A DNA stretch of 64,000 nt from G965207125 sp965207125. GTDB taxonomy: Bacteria > Pseudomonadota > Alphaproteobacteria > Puniceispirillales > UBA1172. The translations under genes were made by a program, and so were the position numbers. Below are positions 47,901-54,926 of this stretch, piece by piece. Each line of letters opens with the position of its first letter. Positions within the stretch are counted from its first letter, which is position 1. Where the stretch lies: contig OZ242263.1 of assembly GCA_965207125.1 (NCBI GenBank), positions 310,001 to 374,000 on the forward strand, read 5' to 3'. A model generated the notes under the pieces. That model did not search any database, was not told where the DNA came from, and saw only the letters and a program-made list of their open reading frames with translations.

Positions 47901-49509
47901 CAAATTTGATGATCTCTTTGATGATAGAAGTATCACATTAACTCTGAGCGGTGGGAGAGAGCAGGTTCAAACCGCACCAACTCCAGCAACTGGCACAGAA
48001 GTTACCACGCCTGAAGTGCTTACTTGGCAAAAGATCAGCACCAAAACCCATGAGTATCAGATTAATCTTGATAACATTGACGATAACGGGCCGGTTTTCG
48101 GCGAGGCGCGCGGCTTTGAGGTGACGGCGGCAACGGCGGCGAGTCTTGGGATCAAGGGCGCGAGTGATGATGGTCAAGGGACGGTGATTAACGCTAAGGT
48201 TACTGATGTGGTTGAAGACCAAGATCTGATCATTACCGCAAAAACTGTTGGCTCTGCTGGCGCGCTCATCACGATTCAATTTGAAACCGGTAGTACTGCT
48301 GGCCGCGGCGTTGAAAGCATAACGGTAACCGAAACTGCGATTAAATTTGTGCTGAAAGCTGATGGAGCGATGTTGTCAGCCATCAAGGCTTTTCTTGATG
48401 ATGATGCGGGTGCGGGTGCTGTTGCGGCGCGGGCGCTGATTGAGATCACGATTGCAAGTGGTAAGGACGCTTTAGAAATCGGGACACCGATCCCTGCAAC
48501 CGCGCTGTCGGGCTCAACGGAAACCCACGGCGAGGCCTCTATTGATGAGAATAACACGGATCCAGGCGTGATTTTTCAGGTATCAGCCAGCGATGCTGAT
48601 GGCGATGTGGTGACCTATTCTCTGGATGATGATTTTGGGCTGTTTGAGATTGATACCGACACTGGCGAGATTACCTTGATTACGGGCGAAAGCGCTGATT
48701 TTGAGGCGACACCAAGCTATACTCTTCAGGTGATCGCGACGTCTAGTTTTAAGGGCAAGGCACCAAAAACCGCGAATTTCAAGGTTGTGGTTCAGGTGAA
48801 CGATATCACTGATGAGACAGTGGTTGATGTTGCTGAGGCCGTGATTGATGTTGCTGGTCTCACCCCGCTGCTCGGCGACGGGGTCGATAATGCATCGGTG
48901 GGCGATGCCGCCGAGACCGCACGTCAATTCTTGATCGGCGGTGATAACGCGCAGACGCTTAATGCTGGTGAAGGGGGGGATGTGATCTTTGGCGGCCGGG
49001 GCGATGATACCATCAATCTCGGCGCCGGCGCGGATATCGTGATTTATCGCTATGATGGCACAGATAAAACCAATTCAGCGGCGTATGATGGCGGCGATGT
49101 GATCAATGACTTTGATCTGAGCGAAGACCGTCTGGTTCTGGCTCACGCGGAGGTTACTGGCAGTGCTCTTGATACCGCCCCTGCGCTCTTCGAAGCTCTT
49201 AAAGGTATCAACCTGCTTGTGGACGGAGATGGAAACATTACCGGTATTGCGCTCACCTTCACGGACCGTGCTAACGAGACTCAAGAGATTGATCTGACGG
49301 TGAATTTTGATGAAGCCTTTGATTCCACGCAGATTAGTAACCTAGATACGCTCTTCAACGCAGAGGCGTCCGGCGAGCGAACCATCGCAACTAGCCAAGA
49401 AACCGCCGCTTATCAAGCGATCAACCAGGTGTTTGGCGAGAGTTTGCTGTTGATTGATTTTGCGGATGTTGGTTTTGAGTTAAACTCTGGGGAAACTGAT
49501 ATTGTCTAA
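38938..49509 (+). CDS. Giant VCBS/cadherin/RTX protein, paralogue B (main frame)
   Basis: About 3520 codons open in one frame; true protein sequence begins after the second insertion (about 38970, GGDDNDVIDGG). With both extra bases removed, 38072-49509 would encode 3811 aa. Order matches paralogue A: RTX, post-RTX domain, VCBS, putative-Ig repeats, cadherin-like segments, C-terminal cadherin, second RTX, tail FELNSGETDIV. Differences from A: four 165-aa DTIWIRFND modules (about 44517-45000, 45001-45490, 46066-46540, 46541-47030) where A has one; an extra 130-aa GN-I-V module at 48125-48520; a 9-bp repeat coding EDT at 40423-40449. The initiator chosen by frame alone (TTG at 38938) is not credible. 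Confidence 0.75.
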   Translation: MMAVMVMISSTGGDDNDVIDGGDGSDSITSGKGDDQIDGGAGDDDIMLIHDDDPQVDASTNEVLYMFGYDGVGIDGGDAIKGFRRGQDKVTFVVHDGRKFANLKEFLGILNGADGEDLTADDAFIVTMIWGLDEEDAFYFDGVLLHFKEATSFGGGRISSPLVQITFDQRLGLNDLIDILGGEENVAANFDATHAAFKNLADVLPRLFGGENSIDFKLLTITGTARGEVTEDNESAKSATGIATGTLTAVDDGDPLTPPPVIEFVGDDDGDGVVEGTYGTMTFNVSSGGWTYTLDNMRPETQLLKAGQQETETFTFTADGTIFTVTITVNGADNKPVANTEFFEASGQVGQEITIDPNTLFNDIEGEELALTFTVMLLADDSTREELRTIGLSYNSVTKMITGTPTKPGFYILEVAASYSGGTKDDIVTTFGITVSSGETLGFVGQQITPIDLGSFFADLGDGTLAVTFHDSTDAEVNIGLKYTEIKEDTPDEDTEDTEDTEDTPDEVMDGKVIGGTITGTPTTTGTYTIKIVASDPAGTQIGEATILTFVLRAQQAPTLTFATEQDAADADFTTTEDTDQPTNPIGPIDLSVLFADVEGSAVAVTLENGEALDTVGLSYDPVTKMITGTPTAFGTHTITASGTDSNGDEITEEFIITAGLETPAKLIQIDDPDVLTYNPHESSRNQVGIRVGAKGGSAADVATARTDLISDYYDSDVSVFAPTDTTDAEEEYVVEGEYGRFIVTRMRGEDTPDGDPAELRYYYERYQDGDENYKNINALGAGEIAYDVLTIWAFDGLTDAELAELTVMGGPHEIPQSAIDRRVFKTVVVEITGANDAPEVVSEIFNVLFTDSQAVDIDIDPANFFDVDGDTLTITVTLDDDSALSTIGLAYDPATGKITGTPNAAGPHTIKVTAEDGNGGAARYTFILSTEAANVNTEPVVEISGTQTLVLIDRIPVASDSDTGFDITYSDADDAHLDNDEVIYNFYQVRLVRDENGDVINTIRIRPADNLLGVSEDGSILLKAGIQFISDLSFEVVATDGEGSKSAPQVFTIIIDNNPAPILILAGLDGVGTVLGNTDDGRLSHLIIENTDVILTSESFTITGDQAEKFIVKKDDDGLWYLFLKDDESLDQENIEGTILDLDITVSVSDENGNTLTSNAVDIVVNTAREYFFDRGDRETYDYENVIYQARAEGDAEGTRYSIKPGIGDADLFIIDGDDGEVRFKFGLLPAAFDVDREFNFIIIERSGGDVTETVFTLYNNAPGTINTSGVGSTLSPDKPIGFRIGSNVVTAEDPDGSVTLAYYWFADNRPFGERSSQNLERLVNGEIESSVSGLMLTPLEVDNSSLLLLKGEYAEKEIWLVIAATDSEGHTVYLLLQSRRFDIADTRQKAIDGGFTLADIGIGNSDGNGNIEMVGDIGNSDNDWFSFIVEEGQSVTVTIDTSGNRDLKFRILKSSETEKDFRNIDKGGSASEVITESGLYFFHVSQLNNAGLYTVTFEGIDDKPTNLLLGESIEIVTLDTDLSQGMKVGVLTITDDIYGSNTIILTGANAELFEIRNTSDRSIKELWLKAGADLGALRTTLEVIASLEGTGKGSNPDVDLVITVTATDEDIPISITGARGAADTTETRTTFVLSENGRLILPDGTDAGVITIVDTKTATNQIRFATRGVHGGLFEIVLLDHDNNANTADKWVLRLKASAAALPSGSNYTITIVATDTNDDEFMLDLRIEQRGLYIHDAADAGIDDDGLSRVFTDGKALIEENTDGSSGTPIIIGALRSEITPKFIAALGFELIAGEADNDQFVIEKNDGADGIANTSDDVYTLKFIGPNSGDADSATADDDDMAPNSLAEREALKASSFSRLLDFSNVDITVKFSRGNGFETSIILPEDFKSGDTIWIRFNDTQFDNVKGVEVVISVSDDGRSLIFTPTGAVKLIHYTIHVGGRLSTEEIYQIDFTSEAPVPIRDGTVTLTVSVVNDTFTSDTWHITRVLVDGAEVVESRLLDNIDTKVTLGETNYNDPISLANMDIAARFDGLSISSGNGFETSIILPEDFNPGDTIWIRFNDTQYNNVKGIEVVISLGDDGTSLIFRPTGRVKLIDYLPEDITLTTEEIYQIDFTSETPAAIRDGTVTFTVRDATFTSANWHISHILINGAEVVKNRLQDNIDTKVILGLGEINYNNVINLMEFAPLSVVADEGGSAGNTIRVFVQIGTTANPTTGAKGVESVSVVDNVITVVTYSEGARWQQVADAINDDSDAGALVDVEATPATAESDVEEVDLFLSGGADAGPDVLNIRVLETYLEEKTHEETVLEDGVGSFVGTKDIDASGDTTDEDTRIFALIGGGIRERDFIYQDLLDDGETQESLEVGDMHKASSFSRVLDFSNIDITAKFSRSGGFETNIILPDDFKLGDTIWIRFNDSQFNNVKGVEVAIRLDNDGTSLIFRPTGRAKLIDYLSEETTLTTEEIYQIDFASETPAAIRDGTVTFTVRDGTFTSENWYITRILIDGITVVKSPLLDNIDTKITLSETDYNDPVSLANIDITVKFSRRGGFETKIILPDDFNLGDTIWIRFNHPQFSNVKGVEVAIRRGDDNASLIFTATGAVKLIEYNLNGGTALTTEEIYQIDFTSEAPAAIRDGAITFTVPSRNATFTSQDWHITRILIDGITVVKSRLLDNIDTKVVLGPGEINYNNAISLAEFAPLSIVADEDGLTGNTIRVFVQIGTAANPTTGEKGVESVSVVDNVITVVTYSDGARWQQVADAINGDNDAGALVDVVATPATAESDAEAVGLYLEGGEIIVPPLEENTNARLINVEGGWIYPGDGKAIRFEAVFDLRVDLSTGEAQIIVVPTGVDANGVRIGEVRLLASSEDKPDEYYVIGTTGTLGEFPEIEAATAVLAIDGVEYLRFISEKTGTEGNGQEIQFVFQDSSVVGIFSGINDDGVIVIMIPRTLTRDDFSDGYDSTPAVDNLIDLEFIGAFKDTGFFNESKFDDLFDDRSITLTLSGGREQVQTAPTPATGTEVTTPEVLTWQKISTKTHEYQINLDNIDDNGPVFGEARGFEVTAATAASLGIKGASDDGQGTVINAKVTDVVEDQDLIITAKTVGSAGALITIQFETGSTAGRGVESITVTETAIKFVLKADGAMLSAIKAFLDDDAGAGAVAARALIEITIASGKDALEIGTPIPATALSGSTETHGEASIDENNTDPGVIFQVSASDADGDVVTYSLDDDFGLFEIDTDTGEITLITGESADFEATPSYTLQVIATSSFKGKAPKTANFKVVVQVNDITDETVVDVAEAVIDVAGLTPLLGDGVDNASVGDAAETARQFLIGGDNAQTLNAGEGGDVIFGGRGDDTINLGAGADIVIYRYDGTDKTNSAAYDGGDVINDFDLSEDRLVLAHAEVTGSALDTAPALFEALKGINLLVDGDGNITGIALTFTDRANETQEIDLTVNFDEAFDSTQISNLDTLFNAEASGERTIATSQETAAYQAINQVFGESLLLIDFADVGFELNSGETDIV

Positions 49510-49511
49510 CG

Positions 49512-49748
49512 TTGAGCATACGGCTAATATTGCTGAGGAGACTAGTCAGAGGAAGCCAAAAAGCTTACTCAGTGGATGTTCGACAGGAGACTCTGAACAG
49601 AGAGATGATGGATCTAAACAAGATGCTCGCGGTCGTCAATTTTGCTTGGTTAAGCGGCTTAGATGGGCGGACGGCGGATTTATCTGTTATGCCCCCCATC
49701 CCTGCTCATCAAATTAAACCCAGAAAGCAGTCTGTGGGAGGTGCGTAA
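49512..49748 (+). CDS. Small hypothetical protein overlapping the pgpA start
   Basis: A TTG-initiated frame of 78 aa, basic at the start and ending PAHQIKPRKQSVGGA; its TAA overlaps the pgpA ATG as TAATG, which would allow translational coupling. I recognise no family. It may be the relic of an upstream gene cut by insertion of the giant block, or chance. A second frame (49502-49717) across the same DNA is less protein-like. Confidence 0.3.
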   Translation: MSIRLILLRRLVRGSQKAYSVDVRQETLNREMMDLNKMLAVVNFAWLSGLDGRTADLSVMPPIPAHQIKPRKQSVGGA

Positions 49749-50218
49749 TGATTATTTTGACGAGATTAGCCACGATCTCAGTTATTGGAAAACTCCCAGC
49801 AGCAGGAACCTTTGGCTCGCTGGTTGCAGTGATGACTGGCGGAATTATTGCCGTTAACTTCGGTTTTCTTGCCTTAGCGGGCGCGCTGGTTCTGTTTACG
49901 TTATTGGCTTTCCCCGCGATTAACGCGCATTATAAAAGCACAGGTAAACATGATGCTCGTGAGATCATCATCGATGAAGTCATCGGGCAATGGATCGCTA
50001 TTCTAGCGATTCCCCCTCCTTTCATTTGGGACGGGCGTTATATCTCAGCCCTCGCCGCCGCCTTTATCCTGTTTAGATTTTTCGATATCCTCAAACCGCC
50101 ACCGATCTCTCACGCAGAGTCCCTGCCCGGCGCGGCGGGTGTTATTGCTGATGACGTACTCGCTGGCGGTGTGAGTGGCCTGATTATTATCTTATTTTTT
50201 CAATTTTATGGCGGTTAA
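49748..50218 (+). CDS. pgpA: Phosphatidylglycerophosphatase A
   Basis: Dephosphorylates phosphatidylglycerophosphate to phosphatidylglycerol in the inner membrane. 156 aa with hydrophobic segments and the family motifs GKLPAAGTFGSLVA, EIIIDEVIGQWIA, LFRFFDILKPPP and GVIADDVLAG, holding the conserved acidic metal ligands. It is 3 nt from cinA. In relatives it follows ispDF; here the giant block separates them, so it needs its own promoter, which I cannot pick out. Confidence 0.92.
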   Translation: MIILTRLATISVIGKLPAAGTFGSLVAVMTGGIIAVNFGFLALAGALVLFTLLAFPAINAHYKSTGKHDAREIIIDEVIGQWIAILAIPPPFIWDGRYISALAAAFILFRFFDILKPPPISHAESLPGAAGVIADDVLAGGVSGLIIILFFQFYGG

Positions 50219-50221
50219 CCC

Positions 50222-50746
50222 ATGGAAACAAAAATCAGAAACCTCGCAAAGGATGTCCTCATCCTTGCCGATAAATCCTCAATCACGATCGCTACAGCCG
50301 AAAGCTGCACTGGCGGCATGATCGCCGCGGCCTTAACCGATATCCCCGGATCATCTACATATTTCGATAGAGGATTTATTACCTACTCAAACACAGCCAA
50401 AACCGACATGCTTAACGTCCCCCCTGATATGATCTCTAGGCACGGTGCGGTTAGCGGTCAGGTCGCCGAAGCCATGGCGCAAGGGGCAAGTATGGCCATT
50501 GGCGGGGCGAGAGAAAACATCGCCGTATCCGTTACTGGCATCGCAGGCCCTGCTGGGAGCGGCGAGGATAGCCTCCCCTCAAAACCCGTTGGGCTTGTCT
50601 GGTTTGGGCTCGCTGTTGGGCACAAGGTAAATCCTGCCGCTTTCACTGAAAAGCACATATTTGATGGCGGCCGGGACGATGTCAGAAAAGCCGCCACCTA
50701 TCACGCGTTAAAAATGCTCAAAACAGCAATTGAACATTACTTCTGA
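50222..50746 (+). CDS. cinA: CinA-family nicotinamide-nucleotide amidohydrolase (PncC)
   Basis: Stand-alone C-terminal CinA domain, 174 aa. Deamidates NMN to nicotinate mononucleotide in NAD recycling. Signature TAESCTGGMIAAALTDIPGSS, then FITYSN, HGAVSGQVAEAMA and AVSVTGIAGPAG. It lacks the N-terminal MoCF-like half of full-length CinA, as in many Proteobacteria. Its end overlaps the convergent ratA-like gene by 10 nt. Confidence 0.9.
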   Translation: METKIRNLAKDVLILADKSSITIATAESCTGGMIAAALTDIPGSSTYFDRGFITYSNTAKTDMLNVPPDMISRHGAVSGQVAEAMAQGASMAIGGARENIAVSVTGIAGPAGSGEDSLPSKPVGLVWFGLAVGHKVNPAAFTEKHIFDGGRDDVRKAATYHALKMLKTAIEHYF

Positions 50747-51186
50747 TCGCCTTGATATGGATAAAGCAAGTCTGCGCGGGTTTCAAAAGCACGCACCATC
50801 CGCTTGACGGCTTCAGAAAAAAACACCTCAATGACCGACTGAAACACCATCGATTTGAACTCGAAATCAACGTGGAATTCTATCTCTGTGCCTTCCTCAT
50901 GCGGATGAAAACTCCATGAATTCCTTAAATATTTGAACGGGCCTTCGGCATATTCGACATTGATGGCCAGACTCTTACTATCAAAATCAACATATGACGT
51001 GAATTTCTCTCGATAAAACTTGAAACCAATGATCAGATCGGCGGTTAATTTATCGTCTGTGCGCTCGATGATGCGCGCCGCATGACACCATGGCAGAAAT
51101 TGCGGATACGCGTTTACATCCAAAACAAGTGCGTAAAGATTTTCTGGCGAGTGGGGAATAACGCGCTTCTCAGCATGGGTAGTCAT
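50737..51186 (-). CDS. RatA/Coq10-like START-domain protein
   Basis: 149 aa, polyketide-cyclase/START fold. Family marks: SPENLYALVLDVNAYPQFLPWC near the start, and VDFEFKSMVFQSVIEVFF with a final hydrophobic helix. Coq10 homologues bind ubiquinone or its precursors and support respiration; RatA in E. coli was described as a ribosome-association inhibitor. Alphaproteobacterial members next to lipA are usually considered Coq10-like. It starts 3 nt after lipA ends and is the last gene of this minus-strand run. Confidence 0.85.
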   Translation of the reverse strand: MTTHAEKRVIPHSPENLYALVLDVNAYPQFLPWCHAARIIERTDDKLTADLIIGFKFYREKFTSYVDFDSKSLAINVEYAEGPFKYLRNSWSFHPHEEGTEIEFHVDFEFKSMVFQSVIEVFFSEAVKRMVRAFETRADLLYPYQGDQK

Positions 51187-51189
51187 GGG

Positions 51190-52170
51190 TTAAGCACCTG
51201 TGGCCCGTGACTTCTCTTTTCTCAGGCGGGCGAAATCATCATCAGCGTGATAGGATGAGCGTGTGAGCGGCGTTGCCGAAATCAGTAAGAAACCTTTCGA
51301 CTTACCAAAGCCAGACAGGCGATCAAATTCCTCCGGCGTCCAGAATCGATCGATCGGATGATGTTTTGGGGTCGGCTGTAAATACTGCCCAATCGTCATA
51401 AAATCAACACCAGCCGAACGCATGTCATCCATAACTTGTGTGATTTCCTCCATAGTCTCACCCAAACCCACCATGACTCCCGATTTGGTGAAGATGGAAG
51501 AATCCATCTGCTTGACCTGCCACAGCAGATTGAGTGAATGGAAATAACGCGACCCCGGACGCACCGAAGGATAAAGGCGCGAAATTGTCTCAAGGTTATG
51601 ATTGAAAACGTCAGGACGCGCCTCGACAACCACTTCAAGTGCACCTTGTTTTTTGAGAAAATCCGGCGTTAGCACTTCTATCGTCGTCTCTGGTGATAAC
51701 GCTCTTATCTGGTTGATGGTCTCTGCAAAATGCCCGGCCCCGCCATCCGCTAGATCATCACGATCAACCGACGTCACCACGATATGAGCAAGTCCAAGTT
51801 TGGTAACCGCCTCAGCGACTCTTTCAGGCTCGTGAGGGTCTAGCAAATCAGGCCTGCCGGTCGCCACATTGCAGAAAGCGCAGGCCCGGGTACACACAGA
51901 CCCCAAAATCATCATTGTCGCGTGTTTTTTCTGCCAGCATTCACCGATATTCGGGCACGCGGCTTCCTCGCATACCGTTACCAAATGATGGTCACGGATA
52001 ATTTTGCGCGTTTCTTGATATCCCGCCGATTGCGGCGCTTTGACCTTGAGCCAATCAGGCCGTGGCGGCTGGGGTATAGAAGGTTTTTTATCTTTTTCAG
52101 GATGCCTTTCAGCCCCCTTTAACTTCTGCCCTCTGAAGCGGATTTCATCGTTTCGCCCATCTAATTTCAT
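51190..52170 (-). CDS. lipA: Lipoyl synthase
   Basis: Radical-SAM enzyme inserting two sulfurs into octanoyl-E2 domains, making the lipoyl groups used by the adjacent pyruvate dehydrogenase. 326 aa. Auxiliary cluster cysteines in CEEAACPNIGEC, the radical-SAM cluster CTRACAFCNVATG, plus RSSYHADD near the C-terminus with the conserved Ser ligand. It lies 20 nt after lpdA. Its position in the pdh operon matches supply of cofactor to E2 and to the lipoyl domain on E1-beta. Confidence 0.95.
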   Translation of the reverse strand: MKLDGRNDEIRFRGQKLKGAERHPEKDKKPSIPQPPRPDWLKVKAPQSAGYQETRKIIRDHHLVTVCEEAACPNIGECWQKKHATMMILGSVCTRACAFCNVATGRPDLLDPHEPERVAEAVTKLGLAHIVVTSVDRDDLADGGAGHFAETINQIRALSPETTIEVLTPDFLKKQGALEVVVEARPDVFNHNLETISRLYPSVRPGSRYFHSLNLLWQVKQMDSSIFTKSGVMVGLGETMEEITQVMDDMRSAGVDFMTIGQYLQPTPKHHPIDRFWTPEEFDRLSGFGKSKGFLLISATPLTRSSYHADDDFARLRKEKSRATGA

Positions 52171-52190
52171 GAATTTTGATCTTTCTTCAA

Positions 52191-53591
52191 CTAAAAATGA
52201 ATCGCCCGGCCAAAGGCGTCCAGAACCGATTCATGCATCGCTTCAGATAGTGTTGGATGTGGGAAGATGGTTTGCATTAATTCGGCTTCAGTCGTCTCCA
52301 ACGTGCGGGCAATCGCAAAACCCTGAATTAACTCTGTCACCTCAGCTCCAATCATATGTGCACCAAGCAATGCGCCGGTTTTCTCATCAAAAATCGTCTT
52401 GATCATTCCCTCATCATCGCCAAGAGCGATGGCCTTGCCGTTGCCAACAAAAGGAAACCGCCCTACTTTCACCTGATACCCCGCCTCAATCGCCGCCTGC
52501 TCGGTTAACCCGACACTGGCAATCTGGGGACGACAATAGGTGCAGCCGGGGATATTTTCTACATGCAAGGTGTGGGTATCGCTTAGGCCTGCGATATGTT
52601 CGGCGGCGATAATCCCCTCATGGCTTGCTTTATGGGCTAACCAAGGCGCGCCGGTCATATCGCCAATCGCATAAAGCCCTTGGTCGTTCGCGCGGCAATG
52701 TTTGTCCGTCACCACATGCCCCCGCTCGATCTCAACCTTTAGGGTTTCTAATCCTAAATCTTCTATATTGGCGGCTATACCAGCCGCTAAAATCATCCGT
52801 TCGGCGGTGAGCGAAGGCGTCTTGCCGCCGATATCGAGGGTCACCGTCACCCCCTTCTTTGTTTTTTTAACCCCTGTCACTTTGGCTGAGCAGTGAAAGG
52901 TTATGCCGCGCCCCACGAAGATTTTTTCCGCTAAGGCCGAGATTTCAGCGTCCTCAACCGGTAAAATCCGCTCTTCCATCTCAACCACCGTCACCTCAAC
53001 GCCCATATCACGGTAAAATGAGGCAAACTCGATGCCAATTGCGCCCGAACCAACGATAATAAGCGATTTAGGCATGGTTTTCGGCGTCATCGCATCACGG
53101 TAGGTAACGACCTTCTCACCATCTGGTTCTATACCGGGTAAATGCCGCGCCCTTGCGCCTGTCGCTAAAATCACTGATGGTGCTTCTATCACCTCACCGC
53201 TATCAAGAATAATCTGCCACGCATCATCAATGCGCTTGCCCATTTTGCCGCTCGCTGAGAAAACCTCGGCCTTGTTCTTTTTCATCAAATGATCGATGCC
53301 CGATGATAACCGCGCCGCGACATCGCGTGAACGCCCGATTACTTTATCAAGATCAAAGGAGATCGCCTCAGCCTTCAGCCCATAGTTTTCAGCTTGGGTG
53401 AAACTATGATAAACCTCGGCCGTCCGCAGCAACGCCTTGGTCGGGATGCATCCCCAGTTCAGGCAGACTCCGCCCATATTCTCGCGCTCGACCACCGCGG
53501 CTTTCAGCCCAAGCTGCGACGCCCTGATCGCAGCCACATAACCGCCGGGGCCGCCGCCGATCACCACAACATCAAATTTTTTATTCGCCAT
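52191..53591 (-). CDS. lpdA: Dihydrolipoyl dehydrogenase (E3)
   Basis: FAD/NAD disulfide oxidoreductase regenerating lipoamide in the pyruvate dehydrogenase complex. 466 aa. FAD site VVIGGGPGGYVAAIRA, redox disulfide GGVCLNWGCIPTKAL, NAD site IVGSGAIGIEFASF, second FAD motif LYAIGDMTGAPWLAHKA, and the catalytic His-Glu in PHPTLSEAMHE. It starts 8 nt downstream of pdhC. Confidence 0.96.
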   Translation of the reverse strand: MANKKFDVVVIGGGPGGYVAAIRASQLGLKAAVVERENMGGVCLNWGCIPTKALLRTAEVYHSFTQAENYGLKAEAISFDLDKVIGRSRDVAARLSSGIDHLMKKNKAEVFSASGKMGKRIDDAWQIILDSGEVIEAPSVILATGARARHLPGIEPDGEKVVTYRDAMTPKTMPKSLIIVGSGAIGIEFASFYRDMGVEVTVVEMEERILPVEDAEISALAEKIFVGRGITFHCSAKVTGVKKTKKGVTVTLDIGGKTPSLTAERMILAAGIAANIEDLGLETLKVEIERGHVVTDKHCRANDQGLYAIGDMTGAPWLAHKASHEGIIAAEHIAGLSDTHTLHVENIPGCTYCRPQIASVGLTEQAAIEAGYQVKVGRFPFVGNGKAIALGDDEGMIKTIFDEKTGALLGAHMIGAEVTELIQGFAIARTLETTEAELMQTIFPHPTLSEAMHESVLDAFGRAIHF

Positions 53592-53599
53592 GAAATCTC

Positions 53600-54922
53600 C
53601 TAAATCAAGGCTAGCATTGGATTTTCAACAATCGTTTTGAAGGCTGCCATCCATTCAGCACCAACCACGCCATCAACCACCCGATGATCACAGGATAAGG
53701 TTGCCGTTAATATCGTCGCAATCGTAATCTCACCATCCTTCACGACTGGCATCTCGCGCCCTGCTCCAACCGCGAGAATCGCTCCATGGGGCGGATTGAT
53801 CACCGCGTTAAAAGACGTAATCCCATACATGCCAAGATTAGAGATCGTAAAACTCCCGCCGGAGAACTCTGCGGGTTTTAACTTGTTCTGCCTTGCGCGC
53901 CCCGCGAGGTCAGCCATTTGCTGCGAGATCGCCAGTAGTGATTTTTTTTCAGCATCCCAGATGATCGGCGTTACCAACCCGCCATCGATCGCGACCGCGA
54001 CCGCGATATCAGCGTGATGCCATTGCCTTGTCTGCTCGCCTTCCCAGCTAGCGTTCGCGGCTGGGACTTTCATCAACGCCGCCGCCGCGCATTTGATCAT
54101 CATGTCATTGACGGTCACCTTGCCGCTATCACCAATATTGGCATTTATTGATTTCCGCGCCGCCAGCAAGGCATCAAGTTCTATATCGATATCAAGGTAG
54201 AAATGCGGAGCCTCTTGCATCGATTGCTGAAGTCTTGAGGCGATTACAGTGCGAAGCGATGAGTTTTTGATAACTGTTGATCGCTCGCCCGTATCTATCT
54301 GGCCTCTCTCTCCTTGCGAGGACGCGCTAGTTTGAGACGGAGAGGCGTTTTCTATATCTGCTGCAATAATTCTTCCATGCGGGCCTGACCCAGCCATAGA
54401 GGCGAGATCAACACCTTTCTTAATGGCAAGACGCCGGGCAAGAGGGCTTGCAAAAATCCGCTCGGTTTTCTCATCAGACACAGGACGTGTTTTGAGGGCG
54501 GCTTCGCTTTTCGGGGGAGGCGTTTCTGTGGGCGGGGATTCTTTTTCCTCTGCCCCTGCCTCAGGAGAAGTCCCTGCTTCTTTTGCCTTAGGAGGGGCAC
54601 TCGCTTCTTTTTCTTCTGGAGCGGGCTGTGTTTGAGGCGCTTCTTGAGGCGGCGAAGAGTTGTCTGCGATCGTGCTCTTCTCATTCTCACCGAGAATCTC
54701 GGCGATTGCTGTTCCGACCTTGACCCCTTCAGTGCCCTCAAGCACTGCTATTTTGGCTATTACACCATCATCGAGAGCTTCCACTTCCATCAGCGCCTTA
54801 TCAGTTTCTATCTCAACGATCACATCGCCTGATGACACCTGATCACCTTCGCTCACCAGCCATTTCGCCAATTTACCCTCAGTCATCGTTGGCGATAACG
54901 CCGGCATTAAAACAATAGCCAT
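53600..54922 (-). CDS. pdhC: Pyruvate dehydrogenase E2, dihydrolipoamide acetyltransferase
   Basis: Acetyltransferase core of the complex. 440 aa from the ATG at 54922; a longer frame to 54982 exists, but MAIVLMPALSPTMTEG is the family start and clears the pdhB stop. Lipoyl domain 1-78 with lysine in ETDKALMEVEA, a long Pro/Glu/Ala linker, peripheral-subunit-binding domain (SPLARRLAIKKGVDLASMAG), catalytic domain ending with SCDHRVVDGVVGA (His and Asp active site). Confidence 0.95.
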   Translation of the reverse strand: MAIVLMPALSPTMTEGKLAKWLVSEGDQVSSGDVIVEIETDKALMEVEALDDGVIAKIAVLEGTEGVKVGTAIAEILGENEKSTIADNSSPPQEAPQTQPAPEEKEASAPPKAKEAGTSPEAGAEEKESPPTETPPPKSEAALKTRPVSDEKTERIFASPLARRLAIKKGVDLASMAGSGPHGRIIAADIENASPSQTSASSQGERGQIDTGERSTVIKNSSLRTVIASRLQQSMQEAPHFYLDIDIELDALLAARKSINANIGDSGKVTVNDMMIKCAAAALMKVPAANASWEGEQTRQWHHADIAVAVAIDGGLVTPIIWDAEKKSLLAISQQMADLAGRARQNKLKPAEFSGGSFTISNLGMYGITSFNAVINPPHGAILAVGAGREMPVVKDGEITIATILTATLSCDHRVVDGVVGAEWMAAFKTIVENPMLALI

Positions 54923-54926
54923 CAGT

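Larger units (their letters stand above)
28085..49509 (+). repeat. Tandem duplication of the plus-strand giant gene with its promoter
   Basis: The unit starting near 28085 (ATTATCTTAACTGTGTCTGGG) recurs from about 37720. Both include leader, 12-bp array, palindrome, promoter and gene. The first 330 bp of coding sequence are almost identical; the later parts are interleaved identical and diverged blocks. Confidence 0.75.
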
